From assembly GCA_020744225.1 (NCBI GenBank), contig JAGMWG010000007.1, forward strand, positions 1,426,001 through 1,490,000: DNA of 64,000 nt, given 5' to 3'. The stretch is from Paraphoma chrysanthemicola (taxonomy: Eukaryota > Ascomycota > Dothideomycetes > Pleosporales > Phaeosphaeriaceae). Shown here piece by piece: positions 34,736 through 46,829 of this stretch. Positions within the stretch are counted from its first letter, which is position 1; each line of letters begins with the position of its first letter. The notes below the pieces were generated by a model. It saw only the letters and a program-made list of their open reading frames with translations, was not told where the DNA came from and made no database searches. Both the position numbers and the translations under genes were made by a program.

Positions 34736-37152
34736 ATGCAGGCCCGGTCCGATTATTCAACCCCTGATCTAGCATGTACTCGCTGCCGGGAGCGCAAAAT
34801 CCGCTGTGGACGAGAGCGGCCTGAGTGTAGTAATTGCGAACGGGATGGAGGCGCTGCTTGTGTGTATCAAAATCCTGCAAAGAGAGTGAATCACATCAAA
34901 TTACTGTAAGCTTAAGGTGCGGACCGCTTTTGACCAATCAAAACCTAATCAGAACCAGCTGCGACAATTTTGATTTACTTCAAGGACGACTAGGCAGCAT
35001 GGAGTCAAATCTTGCTCGACTTGCAGCTGTTCACGCCCTGGGAAACGAGAAAGCAAACGACGATATCAGTACATCGATGCAGCAGGCTGAAACGGGGGAA
35101 AGCCATCCTGAGGACGAGTCGAATGACAATGGGAGTGAGTCAGATGGCGATATGACTTCGGAATCGCATGTTTTCCGGAACAAAATCGATATGGCAGACC
35201 GCTATCATGGACCGTCATCGCTATTCGTGCTTTGCACAAACCTCCGCACAAAGTTTACAAATCTGGCCAAAACTACTTCTTCGGGAGCTCATTTGGAACA
35301 CTTGCTGCAATGCCTTTGCGAAGATGCTGGTACCTCAGACCCGTTCTCCATTCATAATGACCATTCGTCGGCTCACCCAATTCCCAAGAGACAAGCTGCC
35401 ACTGCAGTTGGCCATTTCTTACAGCATCTCGATATACGTACGGACATCTTTTCGCACAATAATCTTCTCGCTAATCTTGAGCGCATCTACGCTCAGCCGC
35501 CGAAGACTGGAGACGATGCATGGACTACTTGCTTCAAAGCTATTGCATTGCTTGTTTTAGGCATGGAGCTATCCGCGCAAGCAAAGAATGCTTTGTTTGG
35601 TGATTTTGCAAGATCATTTCTTCCTAGCCGTGCAGCCTTGGTCAACTCCTCGTTGCTCAGTACACCAAGGCTCATCAATGTGCAGACATTGATCCTTTTG
35701 GTAAGCAGCTTGGTGTCAATGTTTTAGTCCTTGGCTGATATAGTTCAGAGTATTGCAATGCGACAATTTGACCCTCCCGGATGGGCAGAGTTTTTATTTA
35801 CCCACGCTTGCATCCTTGCAAGAACTATGGGCCTGCAACACGGGCATATTTGTCCTACCAACACAAGCAGCGAAGACGTTCTTGAACGTGCGAAAGTACT
35901 TCGGTCTTTATACACTCAGGATCGGAGTCACTGCATTAACGATGGAGCTGTATCTTGGCTCCCGGCTCACGATAGCAGAATCGCTTCGCAGATCAGGGGT
36001 GCTGCTGATCGGCAAGCTCCCTACGCTGACCGACTCCGACTATCCGTCATCCAAGATAAGTTGTACCGCATGACCCATGCTGCGGGGCGAAGCAGATCTG
36101 GAAAGAGCAGCAAATCATACGCTGCCATTTCGTCGCTTGAGCAGCAGCTAAGCGAGTATGCGCATACATTTGGTATCTTTGAAAACGAGACGCCATTCTC
36201 CCCACGCCAAGCTATGATTACCCTCGAGTTCTTGGCTACGAAAATCATGGCTCTTCAGCTGAGCTCGGAACCTGACTGTGTAACACAAATTAGTCAGAGC
36301 TCAAGAGCTAGCTGCTTGTTACTCTTGATCGCGTATGGCGAGCAAGACCAGGCAACCTTGGAGGATTTCTATTCGTCAACTTCAGGCGATTCCGCAGCTT
36401 CTCAACGGAAGGGAAGCACTTCTACAGCTGAGTGTGGAACGGTTCCTTTTGGAAGTATTTTCGACTCATTCTCAGTGCCCGCATTCTTCATTTTATTAGA
36501 AGACCTCATCAGCTGCAATGGAGAAAAGGAGACCTCCCAGCAGCAGGCCGATCTCCGTCTGCTCCAGAAGGTTTCCGCCTGTTATAGCCTTCGTACAGGA
36601 CGCATGCAGTCCAACAGCTACCACCGCAAAGTGTCCTGGGTTTTCGAACAGTTGCTGCATTTGGTGGAGCTGCTGAAGAAAGCACAACTGAATGCGACAG
36701 ATCCCTCACTACCTGCTGTTCCGGTAGCGGAGATGATACCACAACATCTCAAATCCCCCGCCTCGCCATTTCAGTCGGACATGATGGACTTTTCTCTCAT
36801 GGATGCGAGCACGACACAAATTCAAATACCCCAGCTTCCTCCCACGCCATCGCCGAGCGCATCGCTTTCCTGGGATAATTGGATCACAATGTCCTCGACG
36901 CTGTTGCCTACCTCGCCCTTCAGTGCAGCAAATTTTGGAGAGGCAACTGGTTCCGACACTCCAGACTTGTTGGCACAAATGCTTGATACCTCTCAATTGG
37001 GCCTCGGTATTTCAGCACAGCCGACGCAATGGCCAGCATCCAATTCCGGGACGACAAATGTGCGGAAGCGAAGAAAGACACATGATGAGATAGATCATCA
37101 GAACAAAGATAATGCAAAGAGCCCTTTGTCAGAATTCCTTATCTCCGGCTAA
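34736..37152 (+). CDS. Zn2Cys6 transcription factor
   Basis: Three exons, 34736-34905, 34953-35700 and 35749-37152, with introns of 47 and 48 bases, give 773 residues. The binuclear zinc cluster is near residues 13-42: CTRCRERKIRCGRERPECSNC followed by a last Cys in GAACVYQ. A linker and short heptad-like region (LLQGRLGSMESNLARL) follow, then the fungal middle homology region and a Ser/Pro/Gln-rich C-terminus that could activate transcription. Nuclear and DNA-binding by family. The first intron lies just after the zinc domain, a common place. It is the only recognisable regulator in the cluster and probably its pathway-specific activator. It is convergent with O-methyltransferase 2. Confidence 0.93.
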
Positions 37153-37257
37153 GAGTTACGATTTCTCTCACCGTGTATTAGAGAGGGTTAGATAGTGTTT
37201 AGCATTCTTTTGTATTCAATCAAACAAACTTGCTCTATGGAGGTATGCAAAACATAC

Positions 37258-38707
37258 TCAAGGCGCTAGTTGAGCCAGAGAGATCTCAATGATGGAGTCC
37301 CAGCTGCCCTTTGGCTTGAAGAACCGCGTCAGCTCCAGGCGAGCGTCAGCCGCACTGACAACTTCGCGCCACTCAGCTTCACTCCGCTCCTGCGTGTTCA
37401 GCATTTGAAGCATGGTAACGTCCACATTTCTGCATGAATGGTCAGCATACGGTCCCTCTCGTGTTCGAAGACATGTTGTCTGCCTGCTTACCGCATGTAA
37501 CGTTCCGCAATACTCGACTCCTCTTGGTTCGAGGGCATCACAACCACTTCTACCAGTAAAATCTTACTTCCCGGCTTCATAACCGGCACTATCTGCTGTA
37601 TGATCTTGGCACAGTTTTCAGTAGACCAGTTGTGGCAAATATGTCGCATGATGTAAACGTTCGCTCCAACCACCGGCTGTGGTTGAAAGAAGTCGTGAGC
37701 CATGAAGCTAACGCGGGCTGAAAGCTGCTTAGGTAGCTGGGCCTCGCCTTGCTCAACCGTATGCTTGTAGTCCTGCACAATAAGCTTGTTTAGGTTCGCA
37801 TAGGCGTTGGCTAGTGCCACGCTCATAAAACCCGATGAGCCTCCGACCTGCCGCGCGGTTAGCCCGCTGATCACAAGATGCTTCAGAGTCTGGAACAGGT
37901 TACTCACATCAACTACTGTTGCATCATCAAGATCTGCCCAAGGATAACCCGTCACGACATGCTCAAGACTGTGCCCGTAGTCTTTGCCGACGCCCTCCAT
38001 GGCGCCGAAGAAGCGCGCCTGCCGTTCCGGATGCTGTTCAAGGAATTTGTAGATCGGATCTCTGGTGTTGAATGCGAGATTGAAAGCGCTATCTTCGGCT
38101 GCGGTAGATCCTGAATACTGCTCTAGCGCTTCTGCAAGCTTTGCACCGGCGGGAAACATCTCTTCTACGCAGTGCCCGTACCAGTCCAGCATAGCGGGGT
38201 TGCGCAACAGTAAGGCTGACGAAGCAGTATGCATAACATACTGTGAATTGTCCTCGCGCAGAATGCGATTGGTCGCAGACTGCCGCACTATGGCTTTCAC
38301 CTGGGGTTCTGAGAGACCGACCTTGGCTGAGATGTCTTGATAAGCGGCGCCACCTTCCAGAGGTATAGCCTGCAACAGCTTGAAGTGGTACAGGCATTGC
38401 TGAACTGAGTTATCGATCGACTGCTGGTTGTTAGCTTAACGAATTGCCGCAAAGAACTAATACTTACACCCCAGCAAACACGCCGGAGGACTTCCCCTGG
38501 TCCACTGATCAGATCATGGAGAGTTTGCGTATCATCCAGAATAGCAAGCCTTGCCGCTGCAATGTGGGATGCTCCTACGGTTGAGGGAAACTCTTCTTCG
38601 GCATCATGTTCGAATGACAAAGGCTTGGTACCCTTCTCCGTGAGCCATTTCTCAACCAGGGCCGTGTTTTTGGCAATGTTTTCGCTGAGATGTAGAATGG
38701 AAGGCAT
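37258..38707 (-). CDS. O-methyltransferase 2 (SAM-dependent, class II type)
   Basis: Four exons, 38707-38468, 38399-37908, 37847-37492 and 37429-37258, give 419 residues. An in-frame ATG at 38791 would add 28. The second intron (60 bases, GTGAGT...GCTAAC...GCAG) has no stop and keeps the frame, so it can be missed; removing it restores the SAM motif TVVD-VGGSSGF. The N-terminal dimerisation and winged-helix regions are present. The catalytic His is intact in MRHICHNWS, unlike in O-methyltransferase 1. The C-terminus ends with the usual RFFKPKGSWDSIIE region. It probably methylates a phenol of the polyketide. A TCGGCT box lies about 165 bases upstream. Confidence 0.92.
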
Positions 38708-39988
38708 GGCGTTTGACCTTGGAGACAGAAGATGAATATCCTTTGATTCTATGGGACTATCGATCTCTTTAATTATATCGAGACTGCGCATTCAAGCCAG
38801 TCGATTTGTTGCATTCTCGCGCTGTCGTTACTGCGTGAACTGTAACGCGGAGTTCGGCCGCCGACGAGGACTCGGCTTGTCGGAGCGCAAGAGTGTTAGC
38901 GGTTCTTGAAATCTCAAGGTCACATCCTCTTTCTTCATGTACATTGATCGCGCTAGTTTTCATCGCGCCCAAGCCTCTTAAGGCCGGACAGCGACTTGAG
39001 GAGGAGTTTTACGGCCAGCACTCCGGAAACTACCTACGTAGATCTAGGGAAATCGATAGATCGAAGATCATCGGACTATAGGGTCCGTAAAACCTCCGAA
39101 CAGATCCTTTCTACAAGATTTCGGTTGATAAAGGTACAACGGATTTTCTCGCTTGCATTCTACTCCATTGATCATCAGTGATCGGTCACTTGTTTTATCC
39201 GTTCAACGGTACATTATCACGACCAGTTCCGCTGCCGTACAATTCATCCCGCATCCAAATAACGTCCAACATCCGCCTTACCAAGATCATTACGCCTATG
39301 CTTCGAGTGCTCTTCGAGAAGTGCCTACAAATATGCTGGGAAACGCTACTTCTATTGAGAAGTGTAGCCGTCTGAAACCTCATAGTCATATTATGCATGG
39401 AAATAGTACGTGCAGTCATTTGGCGCCGGGGACTAAAAGGAAGTAGAAGATTGCCGATGCAGATTGGAGAGTAGTAGCGAACTGGACGCTGTGTGGGCTT
39501 CTTGACTAGGAATGTGAATGGTGTGTGACTATTCGATGTTTCTAGCATCTGTCCTGACAGTATGGGTGATTTGAAATTTAAAAAAGCAGGGTATTCTTCA
39601 GAACACTGAGACCGCCATTGTGACGTAAGAGAAGTGACTGCTTGTTATCTTGGGAATTGCTTTAAAAATATCCTCTGGCTGTAAAATATGCGACTATGTA
39701 TTGTGATATGTAGCGCATAACATGTTTTGCTCAAAGTAGAACGCATATCTGGCGGATACAATAATTACAATACGACCAGATGGTGCATGTTCATGGCGCC
39801 GCGATGTCGATGGGTAACATTTGTTTGAGCGGTCAACGTCGTTTTCCTGTCAGAGGTAGAACTTCATGCGACGAGGATCCGTTGTTTTTTCACTTACGTC
39901 CGAAACTCAGTGCGAGCTCATGCGAGCGCAGCTGAAAACTTTGTAGGTCGACTCTCCGCCTACTCGACCCAGTACGTTGTCACCTCCA
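38708..39988. other. Intergenic upstream of O-methyltransferase 2
   Basis: About 1.3 kb. The part next to the O-methyltransferase 2 start has ACTCGGCTTGTCGG at 38870-38883 beside GGCCGCCGA. The rest shows no gene or repeat. Confidence 0.5.
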
Positions 39989-40956
39989 CTACTCCGCGCT
40001 CGTTCGCTTAACACCAGAATACCAGTACAGCTTTCCAAACGGCAACAGTGCAGTCTGTTCGCCGCTTTTGAGTTCCCACTCGCTCAAGTCCAGACCCTTC
40101 TGACCTTTCAAAAGTGCCCAGGTCTCTTCTGCAGTCCGCCCTCTCGTGCAAGACACATAACCATCCACCGCGTAGACTAGATCCACTGTCAATACTCGTT
40201 ATGTGTTTAAGATATTGGAATTAGGCGTACATAATGGAGCGATCGGGATTAGGTAAGTGAAAAGAAGGTGCGTCGGTGACCAGTAGAAGTCATAGATCGT
40301 GGTGATGAACACTGACAGGATGACGATAGTGGTATTGAGCAATGACGGAAGAGTGCGGTGCGTCATCTCGAATATCCTAAAGAGCAGTTAATATCGTTTT
40401 GGTAGTAGTATTGGAGAGCGACTCACATAAATGCATCTGTACTCTTCACTGCGCTCGCCAGCACTTTACCCCCAGCCTCGTCCTTGAAGTGATGAAAGCA
40501 CAAGTTGAAAATGCGGCATTCCTTTGTTCCCTCTTTTGCCAGTCTTCTGGGCTTGGTCGCATCCACTGGCTCCCTAACGAACGAGATGTTGTCGCTACGC
40601 TTCACGATCTGTTCCCAGGCCTTGATATCCGGCCAGAGATCTGTCAGAACAAAACCAACGGGATTGTATCCGCTTGCTTTCAATCTCTCGTTCATCTTGA
40701 CCTCCAAGAGTGGTGTTGGCCCCCCTGCACCAGCGCACGCATCGACAAAAGTAAATTGTGCTGCCTTCTCCTCCCCACCGAGGGTTTGAAGAATAAGGTC
40801 ACATGCCTGCGTGGCTGGCGAACCGTTTTTGCTGTTTGAAGTCTGCCACATGCGCGCAAGCGCGCGGTGCGTGTGTTCGCGCAGCCATGAAGGGCACCAT
40901 GACTGGTCTTCAATCTCGGCAAGGTGAAGGCGAGGAAAAAGAACCCAACTCGTCAT
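39989..40956 (-). CDS. Membrane-anchored SAM-dependent methyltransferase-like protein
   Basis: Three exons, 40956-40427, 40376-40231 and 40185-39989, with introns of 50 and 45 bases, give 290 residues. Exon 1 has the Rossmann start FTFVDACAGAGG (SAM motif I), then TDLWPD and FNLCFHHF as in class I methyltransferases. Exon 2 encodes a hydrophobic stretch (LNTTIVILSVFITTIYDFYW) that can span a membrane. Exon 3 ends with ALLPFGKLYWYSGVK. Similar fungal proteins exist but, as far as I know, without assigned function. Acceptor and substrate are unknown. It may be the right border gene of the cluster, or lie just outside it. Confidence 0.8.
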
Positions 40957-42081
40957 GATCGATGTTGACACGTGATTTGGTAGTGTTTGATAGTAGCCAG
41001 AAGTTTGATCTGTTTTTCGCGAGGAACATACTAATCGGCCTTTGTCCGGGGTATACACTCGTGGGGTGGATACTTCAGGTCTCCGCGAAATTTCGGATTC
41101 CGGACCCCGACTCCGCATCTCCTATTCGCACGCCGCAGCGATACGGCGTGGGACATGCGATGCCTACGACTAAATCGGTATTCGTCCTCCGCCATGCGAG
41201 GTTATAGCCACACAGTCGGAAAATTCTGCACGAACGAAGTTTAGTGCGGCCGAGTTGACGGTGTCCTGCCGCCATCACTTAGCACGGCGACTTTGCAGCC
41301 CGCTTATCATAATGCAACTTACGATCCCGAGTTCATGTTCGGGAGATCTCGGTGCAGGTGTTCTCGTTCTTCAGAAGAACAGCAAGGCCGCGACAATCTG
41401 CCATGACGACGATTCATCTTCGATTTGGATATGTCAACGAGGCTTGACAATGGACACAGCACGGGGGCTGAAGCCTACAGGGCAGCAAAAACGTCCTCAG
41501 TCTGATATTCGTAGTCTCTCAGTTGTTGTAGGTGATGATAAACATGGCTAGAATGTCCCAGTATAGCACAGCACGATGACTGTGTATGAAACAGAAAAGG
41601 CCAACTGGTTCAATCCCAGCTGGTAAAGTTCTTCGATATGAAGAACTTCACGGGCTCCAAAATACACGCCGCCGTCGTGGTAAGTGGTACAAGGCTGAAA
41701 GATGTTCACACTCTGCTTGATTTTGCCGCATCGAGAAGTGAGGCGTGATCAACGCACTCCATGACGACGCGAGGCAGGGATCCGGACATAGGCACGCTCA
41801 ATATAGATAATATGAGGTCCACAAGTCAGAAGGCCTCTTTGTCATGAATATTGAAGCAGGCTGAGAAACGTCGAATCAGCGCTTCTAACGTGATATTATT
41901 GGCCAAACGTTTTTATCAGTCACTATTTTAAATCTCGTGACTTGATTAATGTCGACCAAGTTCATCTAAATCATACCGAGAGAAAAGGGAACTCGCATTT
42001 CAAGATATGTACTCAGTTTGGCTGCTGGGTGACTCAGTCATGTTTTGTACCTCCTCATGCGGTCTCAGCAGAAGACTCAAG
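40957..42081. other. Intergenic region
   Basis: About 1.1 kb between the methyltransferase promoter and the 3' end of the large membrane-protein gene. No gene, repeat or RNA was recognised. Confidence 0.5.
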
Positions 42082-45000
42082 CTACGAGGACGGCGTGATA
42101 GGTGAGATGTCGAAGGATGACGTAGAACTGTGGTGAGTTTGGACTTCGACAGAAAGTGCAAGACTTTCTGCGTCTCCCAGATCGACATCCAAACAAGGCG
42201 TATATGCTGTTTCGTCGGATTGAGTTTGTGCATGTGTTTGCTCTTGAAACGAGGATCTGTTCGTTGGAAGCTCATCTGAATCGTCACCCTCGTAGTGATC
42301 CTCATCAGCGCTATTGTTTGGCACATGCGAATAGTGCGGTCCAAGTCGAATAGGCTGCGTCGTTTTCTCCTTTTCCTCAACAAGCTCAATCCGCCACCTC
42401 ATCGTCCCATCAGGATCTCTGAACCAGCCAAGACGAGTGAGTAACTTGTCTTCCTTGAGGATCGTGTCGATGCCTTTTTCTTTAATCACGGCCAGCAGCT
42501 TGTCACTGCCAGCGATAAGAACAAGGACATCTGCGATGCATTCGATGTTGCGCTGCATGCCGCCAAGGTACCGTCGCTGCACTGCTGTGAACATGATAAG
42601 TGCGATGATGATCCAGATCAAAATACTGGTGGAAATCCAGAACGCTACTATGTTGATGCGAAGCACTTCGAAACTCGTGCTCACTGTAGCTGTCACATTG
42701 CGACCCATATCGTGCACCGGAGCGTCTTCGAATCGCGGAGGTATGGTGTCGTAGGGAGTAAGCGGGATCGGCACGCCTTTCATAGGAGGGCCGATGCTCA
42801 AGTGCGCGTTAAGAGGCTGGTATGCCCATCCGCCGAAGTCGTGAGAGACATTGTTGTTTACAAAGTGTTGGAAGAAGATAGAGAAAACCTTCTGAGATGC
42901 TTTTATAAGCATGTCTGGATCCAACATCGCGTTTGGGTCAAAGCCTACTTCAGCGTAGGTAGCATACGTCATGAAGTCGGCATTCATACCTGTGCTGTTG
43001 TCACGCATGTTGAAGGTTTTGTCTCTGATGTTGTCGTAATCATCACGTCCCTCTCCGCCGGCGAGGAAAGTCTCCTGCAATCCATCATAACTCGCTGCTC
43101 GTAGTAGCGCTTTCAGAAAAAGCACACCGTAGCTTTGTGCACAGGTCAATGAACAGCTTGTGTGTAGCGTTGAAGTACAGTGTTTCTTACCTCGTGGTGA
43201 CCTGAAAAAGACGCGAGTTTGACTTGAGCCATGTAATATTTGTGGACTTCGGCCACTCTGGTGGTTCCGAGATGTTGCGGTAGAGGAAAGGATCCGACCA
43301 TGCGACGTCCTCGAGCTTCGGTGTTTGTAAAAGTTTGTAGTCGTATACCGCACCACTTGGAATGTCGATGGTCACTTCAGCCGCGCTTGTCTCTATAACG
43401 GGCATACAATTAAGTGCCTGCGCATCTGGTGGTCGCGTGAATCTCAACTGCGGCCGCTGGGTAGTTTCCAGGCGCTTAGTCATCTTCCCGAAACCAGCTG
43501 GGCCTCGGAACCACTTTATGGTGAAATTGGAGCTCGCCAACCATTTTCCCGCTCGTAAAAACTTCTGATCAATGTCAGGAAAGTTTTCCGTCCAATGGCC
43601 AATCACAGAGATTGCGCTTTCAGTAGTTCTTCCGGTATCACTCGTTGAATTCGCACAGCATTCAGGGAATGCACCTTGCGCAGTGATCCTAGTCGTAAGA
43701 TTCCCTGCCATGATCCACGCTTTTGGCCAGTATAGATTTCCAGAAGTGCTGTTATTACCCCCAGAAGAGAGTGGCTGGCGATCGAACCACATACTGACAT
43801 TCTTGATTTGCTCAATGGCAGAGCACTCCAAACGTGCACGTATGGCGGGTGTGCGTAGTGTCATGTTGACTGCCTGGTCCATATGGGGAAAGTTCAGATT
43901 GCTGCTCGGGACAGACACGAAACTCTGCTTCCTTATTGGTACAAAGCTCCAGTCGTCCTTAGTCCACGCAGGGACTGGTCCACCGAGCGCAGTCTGCAGG
44001 ATCGCCGTGTACATCCAATCTGCTTCCAGGTCGTTGAAAGCGCGTAAGAGCAGTTTGCCTATAACATCATTCTCGTCTATACGAAGCCAATTCATGGTAG
44101 ACCAGTCATATTCATAAAAGGTCTTGTTGAATTCTTCAACGTACGGGACTCGACGAGGTTCCTGGGTCCGTGGAAGTGATAGAACCTGCTCTACAGTTCC
44201 GCTACCGTACTCAAATAAGGCAGACAGCGTGACTGTAACTTCGATATGTCAGTAAATGTTCATGTAGTAGACCGTGAGCATGAACCTACGAATCTGTGTA
44301 ATAAATGTTGTGAAAGTGACCAGCGAGAGTAACCAGTGCCGATTCATACCAGCAACTAGAGACGCCCATATCCAGAATTGAGACGCGTAAGATAGTCCTA
44401 TGCCCTGCGATGGCCGTTTCGCACTCTGAAGCATGCTTATGAAAGGTTGCAGAGCTTTGAGGGTGTTATCAATCGATTCCCACCACAGAGCAATGATAAT
44501 GGCGAAAGCGACGGGCACGATTGTCACAGGTGAAATCAAGCCATCAATTCCAAGGACGTTTACATGGGCCCGATAGGTGAAGAATGATTGACGCAGGCTT
44601 GAACGTTGTGAGATTCCAAATAGCACGCTAGTCGCCATTAAGATAAGGGAGACATATGTTAGAAGAGTGCCCAAGCTCCGCAAGCGTAGTCCTGGAAGGA
44701 TTTTTGCCTGGCTAGTGCCTTGCAGATGCCTAGTAGCATGTACTGTGGGTCATCAGCATTTTGCCAATGTTGTCTCATGGAGCGGCGTACTGACCAATAG
44801 AAGACTTGCGTTCTGCTTCATCGAGATCCTGGAGCCTCCCGGCCCTAGTACCAAAGGTTCGATTTCCAAGATGACTTTTCAAGTCCTTTCTCGTGCTTAG
44901 ATCAAGTGCTCCAAGAGATGACAGTACTCTGTCATCGCATGCGGCCCACCAATGCAAGCTCAATGTTGTGCTTGGGTCCCGATACATCATGATGGGTCGA

Positions 45001-46829
45001 ATGTCGGGACGCGTAAATCGTAACGCAGCCAGCAAGAGACATGAAGAAACGACAAGCAATATGAACAGGGCCCAAGCAACCTGTTCACTCACCAGCACAC
45101 GACGAGAAGTTACAGTTCTCGTCCCCAGAATTGTTTGTTGATTGGAAGCACCCGGGTATTGCAAAGCAGTCTTCATGATTTCGTTGAAGAAATGGCGTCG
45201 AAGCTTGGCAGCGCTCTCATCCAGAGTATTATCTGCCATCATTTCAGTAATTTTGAACTTATGTTTGATGCCCAGCAAGGCCGCGGCACCCGAAATTACG
45301 GTTCTATAATCGCCATAGTGTTGGGCCAGGTATTCTGACCAAGCGAGATCAGTGTAGATTCTACGCAACTCCGCAAGGTCGATGGTTTCCCCAGAGACTG
45401 AGGAGCTTGCACGTTGGAAGGCCTCTTTGTCAAACTGGACTGAAAGTCCTGTTGTTGTGTGCTGGACCCGCGCTTGGATTCTAGCCATCGTATGAATCGA
45501 CTCGCACGCATATGCCTTCATAGTTATATTGGCTAGCTGACTGGCTAGTACGTCAATCTCCGGACGTGGATGTCCGCCTCTAAACGAATTCCACCATGGG
45601 GTACTCATGATTATCATGTTATCATACGGGCAACGATCGTTGTGCTCCACCATTATGGATTCTGCGGGCGTCCAGTAGTGTGTGTATACTCTCGGCAATC
45701 GATCGATATCGGCCCACAAAGCCCAGTGAAGGCAGGCGTCAAACGAAGTAGTTTCGCCAGATGTTGTGTTGACAGTCAGATTGACCTGACATCCAAGGCT
45801 TGACTCAAGACGTGTGTGAACCAGAAGACGGCCATTGGAATGATCACTCCCACTGGTCCAGTTCTGTGCGACAAGACTCGTTGCTTTCAAAGACAAATCC
45901 GTACATTTCAAATCGCTGCGAAATATGGTTGTTTCAGCCTCCCAGGTTGCGGGTTCAGGACTTCGATAATTCCATGGTGATTCAGTCATTGACGCATCCT
46001 CTGGCCAGAATGGCAGGATGACATATTCGTCAGTAATCCATGGTGACGTCCTATAATCCTGGAGAATCGCTCCTGTCGTCCGAAGATAGGTGGACCTATC
46101 AACACGCGGAAGAAGTGCAGACCCATTGGCTATAATGAGTCGCGAGACTGCAGCGGGGTCCAACATTTGCCTCTGTTGCGTCCTCAACAGTGCCGCGGAT
46201 AGCGGTGAGATGCCCAGAATCGCTACGATGTAGGTCATACAGGGAAGTATGAGCGCCCAACTCCATTTTCCGCCATTTCTTTGCTTTTGGAAACCACGGG
46301 CGAAGGTTGTCCACCAAGGCTTCGACTTTTCCAACAGTGTGTAACGACCGATAGGAATCTGCTCAACATGCTTGGCTAATTTGACGAATGGTTCCGTTTG
46401 CTTGACAGCGCCAAGAATCATGGCGGTCAGTTGCGAGTAGATGACAGCTATGAGGGTCGGAAGAAATTTCCATCCAAGGATGGCTGAATTTTCGGAACCT
46501 AAGCCGTTGTGTGTCTGGGAGTACCAGCGTAGCAGCAGAATGACCATTGCGAGCGTCACGGCAAGTCCAGTTGGTATAAGCATAAAGTAGAAGCGCAAAG
46601 CCACAGGCATCCATTGTGGGGCTGTATCTAGGTCAGTGGACTCATTGTCGCGGCAACTTCGTTCTCGCTTGCCTTTTGTGTCGATCGCGGTCAGCTCTTC
46701 AGCGTCTACGTCACGTTCTGGTGCAGGTCGAGATCGAATGCTGTCGTTCGTATTCTGTGCATACAATGTGCGGGGCAAGAGTTGGTCCATCTCAACTTCT
46801 CCACGAGGGTCTTCTCTGATATCTTCCAT
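42082..46829 (-). CDS. Large multi-pass membrane protein, DUF3433-like, duplicated architecture
   Basis: Four exons, 46829-44791, 44729-44290, 44238-43191 and 43132-42082, with introns of 61, 51, 51 and 58 bases, give 1525 residues in frame. The N-terminus is polar. Then come helices near PVALRFYFMLIPTGLAVTL and LPTLIAVIYSQLTAMILG, a long ectodomain with N-glycosylation sites, a helix near WALFILLVVSSCLLLAALRF, a second helix group in exon 2 (LTYVSLILMATSVLFG and others), a second ectodomain, a last helix (INIVAFWISTSILIWIIIALIMF) and a cytosolic tail. This two-fold arrangement is typical of DUF3433 fungal proteins of unknown function, probably at the plasma membrane. It flanks the cluster; membership is doubtful. 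Confidence 0.85.

Noticed and set aside
35753..36073. Alternative frame after the second intron of the Zn2Cys6 gene, using the earlier TATAG acceptor
   Set aside because: It gives a short frame and loses the middle homology region. The TTCAG acceptor keeps a 468-codon frame.
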